This document shows, piece after piece, positions 41,525 through 50,534 of a DNA stretch of 64,000 bases. Both the position numbers and the translations under genes were made by a program. Numbering within the stretch: the first letter of the stretch is position 1; the number at the start of each line of letters is the position of its first letter. The DNA is from Bacteroidota bacterium. Its GTDB lineage: Bacteria > Bacteroidota > JABWAT01. Under the pieces are notes generated by a model. The model did not search any database. It saw only the letters and a program-made list of their open reading frames with translations, and was not told where the DNA came from. Where the stretch lies: NCBI GenBank assembly GCA_023151185.1, contig JAKLJL010000001.1, positions 310,001 to 374,000 on the forward strand, read 5' to 3'.

Positions 41525-44500
41525 CTGGAAAAAAATCAATCTGCTCGGAAACCTGAGTTCCAGGCAGGAAACTCCCGGCGATGCAGTTGCAAAATTTATT
41601 CAGGGATTGATTGCTCAGCTTGAATCCGGCCAGGTTCAGTCCGACCGGGTTGATTTGCTTACCCGGATTTTACTGCAATGTGAAAAATATGCCGGCGGAA
41701 CCTATCCTCCTGTTGCCAATTCTTCTTTTAATGACTTTTTCCAGTTTTTATCCTCTTTACCGGCTGAATTAAACCCTGAAAATCCGTTCGACGAGAAATA
41801 CGAACAACTTGCCTCCCAAACAGCAGAAACTGTCCAATATCTTGTTTCGGCAGTTGATGCCGTGTCTATCCCTTCCGATCTCTCCGAGCTTTATTCCTGG
41901 GCCGGACTTTCAGCACCCGGCGAACCTTCAGTGCAGAATACAAATCTTGCCGGTCCTGAACCTGAGGAAACCCAGATTACGGATGCTGTTTCGGCTGTTA
42001 GAGATCTGAAACCTGATTTTTCCCAATTTAACCATCCGTTAGCCCTTGGGTTTAGTCTTGCTGAATTGTTTGAAGGGGTTAAATCTGCACCCCAAAACGT
42101 ATTTACTGCTGAAACTCCGGCCCAGACCTTTGAAGAGGAGTTTGCTGCCCCTGTTCAGTCTGGCTTCAGCGAAACCCTGCTAAGCGAGCCTGTTTCAGAT
42201 GGAGCTGAAATTACAGCCGAGGCAGCAATTGAGGAAGAAATTGTTCTGGAAGACCACGGCATTTCTGATCTGACGGACGGGCTTCTGGAAGGACCGGTTT
42301 CTGAAGAATTGATTCAGGAAGAGCCCGGGTCTGTAATTTTGTCTGAAGAACCTGCTGGTATTGCAGAGGAGATTTTTGATTTTGAATCAGATTCCGCCGG
42401 TGCACCAGAGGAACAACAGCCGGTTAGTGAAGAGAGTTTGGAAAGTACTGAGGAGTCTGATGTGGTGACGGAACCACAAGAATCCGTGGAAGCTCCGGTC
42501 AATCACATGCAGTGGCTCATCTCCCAGATCATTTCAGTTTGGGATTCAGCGTTAACGGGTCATGCTGATTATGCTCTGATCCGGCAGGGAATGAGTGAAT
42601 TGTCTTCGTCCCCTTCCCCTGTTTCTGCATTCCGTGAAGTAAGTCCTTTACCTGAGTATCAGGAATTTATCGATTTTCTCGAACTTTCAGATCAAAATGA
42701 AGCCTTCGACCGTGACCTCGTAAAACCACAGATTGATCAGATCTCGAACAGGGTCTTTGAATTATTTACCGAAATTCTGAAACAGCAAACTCAGGATGAA
42801 CTTGGGGATTCCTTCTCAGAAGAGACTGAATCCATCCCCGTTTCTTCGGATGAAATCTCTGAAAACAGTTCCGGATCTGCCGAAGACCTGGTTTTAGAGG
42901 ATGTTGAGGCAACCATTGAAGACGGGGTCGCCGAAACCGGCACTTTAGATGAAGCCGAAGAAGAGGTTGTTTCTGACAGTAAAGATGAGGAAATCATCCT
43001 TTTGGAAGATGATCTTTCAGTTGATTCCATTACTGAAGATGAACCCGGTGAGTCTGTTTTGGCTGAGGATCTAAGTTCGGAAGACATTCTGGCTGATGCT
43101 GATGTCCCGGAAGAACAGAGTCAACCGGAAGAGCCGGCATTAATCGAACTGGAAACCGGAATTTCTGATGAATCCGCTTTTACGGCTTTAACCGAAGAGC
43201 CAGGTCATGATGCGCCTTCAGGTGAAGACATATCCGGAATTTCTGTCTTTCAGGAAGAGTCAGCCGGAGCTGATATCCTGCTTGATCAGTTTGTTACCGG
43301 ACCGGATACCCTGGCCGAACATGAAGATTTAAAGCCCGGATCAGAATCAGTCGACTATTTCGGCGTTATTCAGCAGATTTATCTGGATATCAAAAAGCTG
43401 AATTCGATTCAGGGCAACAATACGGGGATTAATCAGTTTGTTGATTTCAGTCTCTCGCTTAAAGATCCGGTTGAAGTGCTCAGGGAACATCTGAATATTC
43501 AGATTGCAAAAGAGTTCATCGAATATGTCGATCTCCTTCATGGCAGATATGATAACGGTGAAAAAAATGCCTATCAGGAAATGCTCTCCCACCGGATGGA
43601 TATTGCCGATCAATTATTTCAGGTGCTGTTGAACAACCCTGAAATTACTGGTGAAGAACAGCCTGAAGAAACTGCTGAAGAAATCCAAACCCCGGATCAC
43701 CTGACTCCGTCGACCCTTCATCTTGTCACAGACGAGGATCTTGCCGAAGAAACTGAATCCGTTGCAGATGAACTTACTGAAACAATTGATGAAGACCTGA
43801 TTCTTACCGGAGAACCCGGTGAACTGACAGACATTGAAACTCTTCCCTCCGAACTATCTGAGGAAGAAATATCCGGCATAATGGTTGAGGAGCAGGAAAC
43901 TGTAAGTCTGGATGAGCCTGAAATTCCGGATTCTGAACCCGGTTTGCCGGATCCGGATCAAACAGAAATGGTCATAGAAGAACCAGAATCCTACGAGTCT
44001 GAATCCAACGGGGCAGAAGCCTTGATTTCAGATGAGGAACCGGTGCTTGAGGATGAAAGTCTTATTTTTGAAGAGCCATCTGAGCTTGCAGATGACACTG
44101 CCGGACTATCTGTATTGATTGAGACAGAGCCGGCAGAGAATCCGGACCTTCTTTCACTTGCAGAGGAAGACGGAACTTCTCTGATCGAAGAATCCCTGAC
44201 CGGGGACGCCGGAGACCTTAGTGAACTGGATGCTTCTGTTCTTCAGGAGCCAGATCTGGTTGGCCTGGAAACACTCGAAGAACCGGAACTTGCCATCATT
44301 GAGGATACGCTTGAGTTACCGGATGATCAGGATACGCTGCTTGAACTCCCGGATGAACCGGCTGAACCTGCTGCCACTATCCCTTCAGAAAAACCAAAAC
44401 GGCCGCGGCAGGAACTGAATGAAATTCAGCAGGTCTTTTTGCTTGAAGCAGATGAAAATATCCAGAAAATAAGTACCGATCTTCTGGAACTCGAAAAAGA

Positions 44501-46853
44501 CCTCGGCAATATTTCAATTATCGACGGAATTCTGAGAAGTGCCCATACCCTGAAGGGGTCTGCGGCCATGATGAAGTTCTCGAACATGAGCAAACTGGGA
44601 CACAAAATGGAAGATGTGTTCCAGATCCTCCGGGATGAGAAAATTCCTGCAGACCGGGACCTGATTGATATCATGCTTAAAGGCACCGATATCCAGGTAA
44701 ATATGCTGACTTCTCTCAGGGAAGAGGGGCATGACGAAGTACCCGGGCTTGAAGAAGCTACCTTTAACCTGGTCCAGTACCTGAATAAGCTTCAGGCAAA
44801 ACTGGAAGGTAAAGAATTTACACCCGAAAAATTTGTCCAGACAGAACCAGTTGCCAAAGCAGAGGTTCCGGTTTCGTCCGGCCAGGAAATTCAGGCAGCA
44901 CCAGCAGCCCAGATGCAGCAGGATAACCGTCCGAAAGGGGTTGTTGCCGAGCAAACACTCCGGATCAACATTACCACCCTGAACAACCTGATCAATCTGG
45001 CTGCCGAACTTCTCATTTCCCGTAACCGGATGAATAACCAGCTGGGTTTCATGGAAGGCACACTTCTGAAGCTTCAGAAAGAAAAACTGCTTCTGAACTC
45101 CATCATGAAAAAGGTTTCTCAATTTGCAGGGAAAACGACGGATAATGCATCCGGATTTTTCTCAAGTGAGGAACAGGGCATTCTGCAGGATTTTGCAGAA
45201 TCCGAATTTGACCGGTTCAGCGACCTGGATATTATTCTCAGGGATATGCGGTCTAACCTGTCGAACTTTGAAGATTTAAGTTCTGAAATCCGGGGTTTCT
45301 CGGATGCTTTCCGCCAATCCATCCTTTCTGTATCCTCCATCGCAAACGAACTCAACGTTGAAATTATGTCGATGCGGATGGTTCCGGTAAAACACATGTT
45401 TATCCGGTTCCAGCGGTCCATCCGGGACATTGGCCGTGAGGAAAGCAAGGATGTGGATCTGAAGATTGAAGGTGAAGACACCCGTCTTGATAAAACGGTA
45501 ATGGAAGAGGTGATTGAACCGATTATGCACTGTGTCCGGAATGCTGTTTCGCACGGAATTGAGCTTCCGGATACCCGTAAGGGAAAGGGGAAATCCGAAA
45601 CGGGACTGATCACCCTCAGAGCCTACCAGGACGGGAACCAGGTTGTACTCGAAGTTGAAGATGATGGGAACGGAATTGATGCCCAGCGGCTGAAACAGGC
45701 TGCTATTTCCAAACGGATTGTCTCGGCAGAACGTGCAGAAGCCATGACCGATACCGAGGCCATGGAACTCATGTTTATTCCCGGATTTTCCACTGCCGAA
45801 AAAGTAACCTCCCTTTCCGGACGTGGGGTTGGGATGGACGTCGTGAAAAACGTCGTGACCAAGTTCAAAGGAAATATTTCGGTTAAATCAACGCTTGGAA
45901 AAGGGTCCTGCTTTACTATCCGCCTGCCGCTTACCCTTGCAATCAACCAATCCCTGCTGATTCAGGCCGGTGGAAAAACCTATGCCTTTCCGCTGAGTTC
46001 GGTTGAAGAAACTGTCGAACTTATCATGGAAAACATCCAGAAAATCGGCGAGCAGGAATTGATAACCGTCCGTGACCAGACCATTCCGCTTATTCACCTG
46101 AATCAGGTGATCGGGATGGAAGAGGACCCAGCCTCGATGAAACCAAAATACCCGGTTGTGATCCTGTCAGATGCTGACCAGAAAATTGCGGTACGGGTAG
46201 ACCGCCTGATCGGGAAGGAAGAAATTGTAGTAAAAACCCTCGGATCGCACCTTAAAAACGTAATGGGTGTTATGGGGGCAACTGTTTTGGGAGACGGTTC
46301 CGTTATTCTCATCCTGGATGTTTCCTATCTGTTCAGGTATTGGCAGGGCGGTAAAAACGCAGGAACCTCCGTCCGGTCTTCTTACGGGGCGCTTCCAGTG
46401 CTCGAGACAGAAGGATTCATGCCCGATGAAGAGGAAGCTGAAGAGACACCAAAACGGCCTGAACCGGCAAAAACAAGAGTTCGGGGAAAAATCAGAGTTC
46501 TTTGCGCCGATGATTCAGTATCCATCAGAAAGTATGTTGAATCTTTGCTGAAGCGGGAAGAGTATGAAGTAACTACTGCCCAGGACGGTGCTGAAGCTTA
46601 CGATATTGCAGAGAAAAATAAGTTTGATCTGATCATGACTGACCTTGAAATGCCCAAGATGCACGGGTATGAACTGATCAGTGCGCTGCGGTCCAAACCA
46701 CAGTTCAGCCAGATACCGATTGTTATTCTGACTGCCCGCTCAGGCGAAAAACACCGCCGCCGCGGACTTGAACTTGGCGCCAATGCCTTTTTGAACAAAC
46801 CGTTTGATGTGGATGAATTGCTGAATACAATTCATGGTCTTCTGGGCAGATGA
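41517..46853 (+). CDS. cheA: Giant CheA-CheY hybrid histidine kinase
   Basis: A 1778-residue kinase, more than twice the usual CheA length. Residues 1-965 hold three helical modules of about 90-100 residues (near 25-116, 331-424 and 612-710), separated by long Glu/Asp/Ser/Pro linkers. A P1 Hpt domain follows with phosphate acceptor His1010 ('AHTLKGSA'). Next come the dimerisation domain (from about 1142), the ATPase with N-box 'HCVRNAVSHGIE' and 'EVEDDGNGID' (about 1338-1390), a CheW-like P5 domain ('KTYAFPLSSVEET') and a C-terminal receiver with Asp1709 ('MTDLEMPKMHGYEL'). The order P1-kinase-CheW-receiver is that of Myxococcus FrzE. I take the ATG at 41517; an upstream TTG overlaps the Hpt gene and has no site. 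Confidence 0.93.
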   Translation: MRNWKKINLLGNLSSRQETPGDAVAKFIQGLIAQLESGQVQSDRVDLLTRILLQCEKYAGGTYPPVANSSFNDFFQFLSSLPAELNPENPFDEKYEQLASQTAETVQYLVSAVDAVSIPSDLSELYSWAGLSAPGEPSVQNTNLAGPEPEETQITDAVSAVRDLKPDFSQFNHPLALGFSLAELFEGVKSAPQNVFTAETPAQTFEEEFAAPVQSGFSETLLSEPVSDGAEITAEAAIEEEIVLEDHGISDLTDGLLEGPVSEELIQEEPGSVILSEEPAGIAEEIFDFESDSAGAPEEQQPVSEESLESTEESDVVTEPQESVEAPVNHMQWLISQIISVWDSALTGHADYALIRQGMSELSSSPSPVSAFREVSPLPEYQEFIDFLELSDQNEAFDRDLVKPQIDQISNRVFELFTEILKQQTQDELGDSFSEETESIPVSSDEISENSSGSAEDLVLEDVEATIEDGVAETGTLDEAEEEVVSDSKDEEIILLEDDLSVDSITEDEPGESVLAEDLSSEDILADADVPEEQSQPEEPALIELETGISDESAFTALTEEPGHDAPSGEDISGISVFQEESAGADILLDQFVTGPDTLAEHEDLKPGSESVDYFGVIQQIYLDIKKLNSIQGNNTGINQFVDFSLSLKDPVEVLREHLNIQIAKEFIEYVDLLHGRYDNGEKNAYQEMLSHRMDIADQLFQVLLNNPEITGEEQPEETAEEIQTPDHLTPSTLHLVTDEDLAEETESVADELTETIDEDLILTGEPGELTDIETLPSELSEEEISGIMVEEQETVSLDEPEIPDSEPGLPDPDQTEMVIEEPESYESESNGAEALISDEEPVLEDESLIFEEPSELADDTAGLSVLIETEPAENPDLLSLAEEDGTSLIEESLTGDAGDLSELDASVLQEPDLVGLETLEEPELAIIEDTLELPDDQDTLLELPDEPAEPAATIPSEKPKRPRQELNEIQQVFLLEADENIQKISTDLLELEKDLGNISIIDGILRSAHTLKGSAAMMKFSNMSKLGHKMEDVFQILRDEKIPADRDLIDIMLKGTDIQVNMLTSLREEGHDEVPGLEEATFNLVQYLNKLQAKLEGKEFTPEKFVQTEPVAKAEVPVSSGQEIQAAPAAQMQQDNRPKGVVAEQTLRINITTLNNLINLAAELLISRNRMNNQLGFMEGTLLKLQKEKLLLNSIMKKVSQFAGKTTDNASGFFSSEEQGILQDFAESEFDRFSDLDIILRDMRSNLSNFEDLSSEIRGFSDAFRQSILSVSSIANELNVEIMSMRMVPVKHMFIRFQRSIRDIGREESKDVDLKIEGEDTRLDKTVMEEVIEPIMHCVRNAVSHGIELPDTRKGKGKSETGLITLRAYQDGNQVVLEVEDDGNGIDAQRLKQAAISKRIVSAERAEAMTDTEAMELMFIPGFSTAEKVTSLSGRGVGMDVVKNVVTKFKGNISVKSTLGKGSCFTIRLPLTLAINQSLLIQAGGKTYAFPLSSVEETVELIMENIQKIGEQELITVRDQTIPLIHLNQVIGMEEDPASMKPKYPVVILSDADQKIAVRVDRLIGKEEIVVKTLGSHLKNVMGVMGATVLGDGSVILILDVSYLFRYWQGGKNAGTSVRSSYGALPVLETEGFMPDEEEAEETPKRPEPAKTRVRGKIRVLCADDSVSIRKYVESLLKREEYEVTTAQDGAEAYDIAEKNKFDLIMTDLEMPKMHGYELISALRSKPQFSQIPIVILTARSGEKHRRRGLELGANAFLNKPFDVDELLNTIHGLLGR

Positions 46854-47920
46854 TCAAAGTCGGAGTGATCGCTGCCTCCGGCCGGTTCGATTCCTGGATA
46901 AGACAAACACTGAATGATTCGCAGGATCTGATCATATCCGGGTTCTGGAATCAGCCGGATGGTGTTCCCGGAGACAGTTCGGTGGCAGACCTTCAGGTTC
47001 TGCTCGTGTTCTTTGAAAATTCTGATGCTGATAAAAACCTGTTTCAGGTTTTAAAGAATTGCTTTTTGCTCTACCGGAAACCGGTTATTCTGGTTACCGA
47101 GGAATTTCTCTGGACAGAGACCGAGGCATGGTCTCAAAGTTTTCCTGTCGTCAGTTCCCTTACGGTTTCTGAATTGTACCTGCCGGATGGCCGGGAACAC
47201 CTGAGGGAAGCTGTTCGGATGACCAGCTATGTCAGCCGTGAAATACTGGATTCTTTTCTGGATCAGCCGGCGGTTAGCCTGCAGGTACCCACAGAAGAAC
47301 CAGCTGTTCCAGAGCAGGAGCCAGAGACGCCAGGGAAATCTGCAGGTATTCCGGTTTTGCTGATCGGTGCCTCAACCGGCGGACCCAAAGTAATACTTGA
47401 TCTGGTCAAAAAGTTAGGAAAATGGTGTGAAACATATGCAATTGTAATTGCCCAGCACCTGTCTCACTCCTTTCTGGAGCAGTTTATTCAGCAGGTTCAG
47501 GCCGTCGTTCCGGTACAGGTTGAGCTGATCCAGACCGGGGTTCAACTGAGGCAGGGTGTTTTATTTCTTGCGCCCGTCCGCAGACAGTTTATTCTGGGTT
47601 CAGAAGGCTTTTTTGTTCCTGACCCGGGGCGCCATTTGTATCCGTTCATGCCCAATATTGATGTATTGTTTAAGAGCATCGCCCTTTTTTCAGGAAAAGA
47701 GGTCATCTGTCTGATTCTTTCGGGTCTTGGCCGTGACGGGACCGAAGGGGCAAGACTCGTCCGCAGAACCGGCGGACTGGTCATTACCCAGCAGCCCGGA
47801 ACAGCAGAGATCAGTTCAATGCCTGATTCGGTTACGGCAGCAGGACTTCAGCACTTTATTTTAACGCCTGATGAAATGGCGAAATTTTTAAAAAATTATG
47901 CGGTTAAAACCGAATTATGA
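46850..47920 (+). CDS. cheB: CheB-type methylesterase with degenerate receiver
   Basis: A 356-residue protein whose C-terminal half is a complete CheB methylesterase: Ser175 ('GASTGGPKV'), His203 ('AQHLSHSF') and Asp296 ('LGRDGTEGA') form the catalytic triad. The N-terminal 130 residues keep receiver-like strands, but the acidic pair is replaced ('VGVIAASGR') and the acceptor Asp position reads 'VLLVFF'. It therefore probably cannot be phosphorylated, and the esterase must be unregulated or controlled by binding. A Glu/Pro linker (about 143-163) joins the two halves. It starts inside the cheA stop codon. Confidence 0.9.
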   Translation: MIKVGVIAASGRFDSWIRQTLNDSQDLIISGFWNQPDGVPGDSSVADLQVLLVFFENSDADKNLFQVLKNCFLLYRKPVILVTEEFLWTETEAWSQSFPVVSSLTVSELYLPDGREHLREAVRMTSYVSREILDSFLDQPAVSLQVPTEEPAVPEQEPETPGKSAGIPVLLIGASTGGPKVILDLVKKLGKWCETYAIVIAQHLSHSFLEQFIQQVQAVVPVQVELIQTGVQLRQGVLFLAPVRRQFILGSEGFFVPDPGRHLYPFMPNIDVLFKSIALFSGKEVICLILSGLGRDGTEGARLVRRTGGLVITQQPGTAEISSMPDSVTAAGLQHFILTPDEMAKFLKNYAVKTEL

Positions 47921-48384
47921 GCTCAATAACACCTACTAACCCTCAGATCAGAGGGCAGTTCAGGCTGCTGGTTTTTGAAGTCGGGAGCAAACGGCTTGCC
48001 ACTCCGGTCGAAGCAGTCAGGACAATTGCCGATCTCGAAGAGGGCATGATTGCTGCTGCCCAGGCAGAAGCTGAAGGTAATGAAAGCTGGCAGGGACATA
48101 TCAATTTTATCGATCTGGCCAGTCTGTATTTTACTGAAGAATTGCATAAACCGTCAGATGAACGCAAGTTGATTGTTTTAAAATCTGACCCGGGTAATCT
48201 GAATGGTGTCATTGTTGACCGTGTTTTTGGTGTGGGAACTTATGAAACTCTGTTCCCGGTTCCTTCCGGAATTTTTAAGCTGCCGGAAGGGGTGATCACC
48301 CACATTATCACAACTGAAGATCCCTGGTTCGAGGTTGTCAATATTCAGAAAATTATAGAACTTAACGGGATTAACAGGGGGTAG
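47917..48384 (+). CDS. CheW-like coupling protein 1
   Basis: A 155-residue CheW-domain protein: 'FRLLVFEVGSKRLATPVEAVRTI' and 'RKLIVLKSDPGNLNGVIVDRVFGVGTYE'. CheW proteins link receptors to CheA in the array. A charged insert ('AAAQAEAEGNESWQGH') lengthens the usual loop, and the opening is less typical than in the second CheW gene. It is coupled to the CheB-like gene by an ATGA. Two different CheW genes also occur in the Frz system. Confidence 0.82.
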   Translation: MSSITPTNPQIRGQFRLLVFEVGSKRLATPVEAVRTIADLEEGMIAAAQAEAEGNESWQGHINFIDLASLYFTEELHKPSDERKLIVLKSDPGNLNGVIVDRVFGVGTYETLFPVPSGIFKLPEGVITHIITTEDPWFEVVNIQKIIELNGINRG

Positions 48385-48390
48385 ACCGGA

Positions 48391-48843
48391 ATGAATGAAT
48401 TACAGCTTCTGGTTTTCCGCATCGAAGATCACTACTTTACCGTTCCCATCAATAAAGTTGCCCGTGTGGTTGATACCCTGCAGTCAAAGTCAATGCCCCT
48501 GCTCAATACCGCTTTTGAAGGCCTTTTCATTTTTGATAACCGCCTGGTCCCGATTATCCGTCTTGCCGAACAGCTTGGGTTTTACGGGAACAACATTTAC
48601 AATACGAATCTGGATGAATCGGTTATTATCTTAAATTCTGAAGGATATTTTTTCGGATTCCGAGTGGATGCCATTGAAGGAATTGAAAAGGTTTTATCCT
48701 CCGAATTTCATCCGGTTACAGCAGACGTTGCAGACTCGGCGGGAATAAAAGCAGAAATTATCAGTTCCTGGGCTGAAATTACCGGGGCAACCGTTTATCT
48801 TGTGGATACAGACCGGCTTCTGTCGGCAACCCTGTTCAATTAA
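48391..48843 (+). CDS. cheW: CheW-like coupling protein 2
   Basis: A 150-residue CheW domain: 'LQLLVFRIEDHYFTVPINKVARVVD', 'LFIFDNRLVPIIRLAEQLGF', 'SVIILNSEGYFFGFRVDAIEGIEKV'. The order of two SH3-like half-barrels is complete. It lies 6 bases after the first CheW gene. One of the two may couple the receptor, the other may bind the receiver fusion or stay with a different receptor elsewhere in the genome; the sequence does not say which. Confidence 0.86.
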   Translation: MNELQLLVFRIEDHYFTVPINKVARVVDTLQSKSMPLLNTAFEGLFIFDNRLVPIIRLAEQLGFYGNNIYNTNLDESVIILNSEGYFFGFRVDAIEGIEKVLSSEFHPVTADVADSAGIKAEIISSWAEITGATVYLVDTDRLLSATLFN

Positions 48844-48854
48844 GGATTACTCTT

Positions 48855-50096
48855 GTGGATACAAAAAAGAAAGTTTTAATTGTTGATGACGAAGAAACCA
48901 TTGCCTGGGGAATCAGTAAAACCCTTGCGCAAAGTTCTGACCTTGGCGTTGAAACTGCCTATACGGTTAAAGCCAGCCAGGCGCTTGAAATGCTGGGCTC
49001 AGACAGATACGATCTGGTTATCACAGATATTAAAATGCCCGAAATGACCGGCATTGATCTGCTTAAAGAGGTTAAAGAAAAGTATCCCGATACCGGTGTC
49101 ATTATTATGACAGCTTATGGCTCGACAGAAGTCCAGATGGAAGCCAGTAAACGGGGAAGTATTTTTTACATTGAAAAACCCTTCGATATTAAAGTTCTGA
49201 AAAAGGCCATTTCTGATTTCTTTACCAAACGCCAGAACATTAATCCGGGTGGCACCCGGGAAGAAATGACCGGGAACGAAGACAGTTTCAAAGGAAACAT
49301 CGGATCGCTGCAGCTCATGGATGTGGTCCAGATGAACTGCCTTGGCCGTATTACCTGTACCCTTAAAGTAACTGACGGCCAAAAAGACGGAATAATTATT
49401 TTCAAAAAGGGAGATATCGTTCACGCCGAAACCAGCGGAATGGTCGGGAAGGAAGCCTTTTTTAATATTGCCGGCTGGAAAGGCGGCAGTTTTGATATGG
49501 TAAATGAAATTTCTGCCCAGGTGACCATTCTCGACCATTGGGAACAGCTTCTGATCGAGGCCCTTCAGGTACTGGATGATGGCAGTCAGGATAATGTAGC
49601 CGGTGATGATTTTGATTTTGATTTTGGTCAGCCGCCTTCCGGGACCACCATCAAAGCCAGTGTGGCTGAGCAGGCTCCTTCAGCTCCGGTAAGTCCGGTA
49701 GAAACCAATCTCGATATGACCCCGGTTGGAGATACGGCAAACGATGCCTCGACTCTGATGGAACGTATGCTGAAAAAAACCGGATCAGATGCTGTGTTTA
49801 TCATGACCCCTGATGGCTTTGTCATCGACCGGAAAATCACCAATGAAGCCCTGAAAATTGACCAGTCCGGCGAAAACATTTCAAGAACTTTATCGGCCGT
49901 GATTGCGTTAGGTGAAAATATGTTTTCAGGACCGCTGAACCGGGTTGTCATGTCCTTTCAGAATAAATACATCATTGTTAAGGCAATACCGAACAGTGAT
50001 CTGTTGTTTGTCATGTCGGCTCCGGCAGCTCTGCGCCTGGATGATATTCTACCGACAATTGAAAAAGAAGCCCAATACCTGACCAATCTAATCTAA
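48855..50096 (+). CDS. Receiver-PATAN(DUF4388)-roadblock fusion protein
   Basis: A 413-residue output protein in three parts. Residues 1-125 are a response-regulator receiver with phosphate acceptor Asp58 ('LVITDIKMPEMTGIDLL') and 'IEKPFD' at the conserved Lys. Residues about 145-245 are a PATAN/DUF4388 domain ('GNIGSLQLMDVVQMNCLGRITCTLKV', 'GIIIFKKGDIVHAETSGMVGKEAFF'). An acidic linker leads to a roadblock/LC7-like domain ('DAVFIMTPDGFVIDRKI', 'YIIVKAIPNSDLLFVMSAPA'). The design links a CheA phosphate signal to a Ras-like GTPase. The start is a GTG, 11 bases after the CheW stop. Confidence 0.86.
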   Translation: MDTKKKVLIVDDEETIAWGISKTLAQSSDLGVETAYTVKASQALEMLGSDRYDLVITDIKMPEMTGIDLLKEVKEKYPDTGVIIMTAYGSTEVQMEASKRGSIFYIEKPFDIKVLKKAISDFFTKRQNINPGGTREEMTGNEDSFKGNIGSLQLMDVVQMNCLGRITCTLKVTDGQKDGIIIFKKGDIVHAETSGMVGKEAFFNIAGWKGGSFDMVNEISAQVTILDHWEQLLIEALQVLDDGSQDNVAGDDFDFDFGQPPSGTTIKASVAEQAPSAPVSPVETNLDMTPVGDTANDASTLMERMLKKTGSDAVFIMTPDGFVIDRKITNEALKIDQSGENISRTLSAVIALGENMFSGPLNRVVMSFQNKYIIVKAIPNSDLLFVMSAPAALRLDDILPTIEKEAQYLTNLI

Positions 50097-50113
50097 TCAG
50101 CCGGGAAACCATC

Positions 50114-50482
50114 ATGACTGCGCAACTGAGTGATATCATCCGCCCCCTATCCGACCTGCCTGGGGTTGTTGGCATTTTAATAATTGATCAGGATGGACTT
50201 GTGATGGAAACCACATTTCCGTCGGAAAGGGATCCTGATCTTCTTGGATCGGTCTTTGCAATTCTTGACCTGAATGTCACCGGGCAGTTATCAAAGCTGG
50301 GTGAAAATGCCCATCAGGTCTTTTTTTCAACCGCCGATAAACTGATTCTGATCCAAAAAATTGAAGATGTTACTTTGGTGCTGTATACTCGAAAAGAGAA
50401 TCTTTCTGAACTTCAGGACCGGTTATTTGATGCAGCCGGCAAGATTTCCGAGTTTTTACACATTGCCGGTCAGAATACTTGA
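50114..50482 (+). CDS. Roadblock/LC7 protein
   Basis: A 122-residue single-domain roadblock protein: 'PLSDLPGVVGILIIDQDGLVMETTFPSERDPDLLGSVFAILDLNV' and 'NAHQVFFSTADKLILIQKIEDVTLVLYTRKE'. It precedes mglA by 52 bases, the place where mglB is found in Myxococcus. It is thus the best positional candidate for the MglA GTPase-activating protein, although two other LC7 genes (36481 and 37071) and the LC7 domain of the gene before it are rivals. Confidence 0.82.
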   Translation: MTAQLSDIIRPLSDLPGVVGILIIDQDGLVMETTFPSERDPDLLGSVFAILDLNVTGQLSKLGENAHQVFFSTADKLILIQKIEDVTLVLYTRKENLSELQDRLFDAAGKISEFLHIAGQNT

Positions 50483-50534
50483 AAAAATCAGTAAGACTTT
50501 GAATATTAGCAGAAGAAATGACTAAGGGGATGAG

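Noticed and set aside
42314-43087. Antisense Ser-rich frames opposite the acidic linkers of cheA
   Set aside because: They mirror GAA/GAT/TCT codons of the Glu/Asp/Ser linkers and show no protein features.
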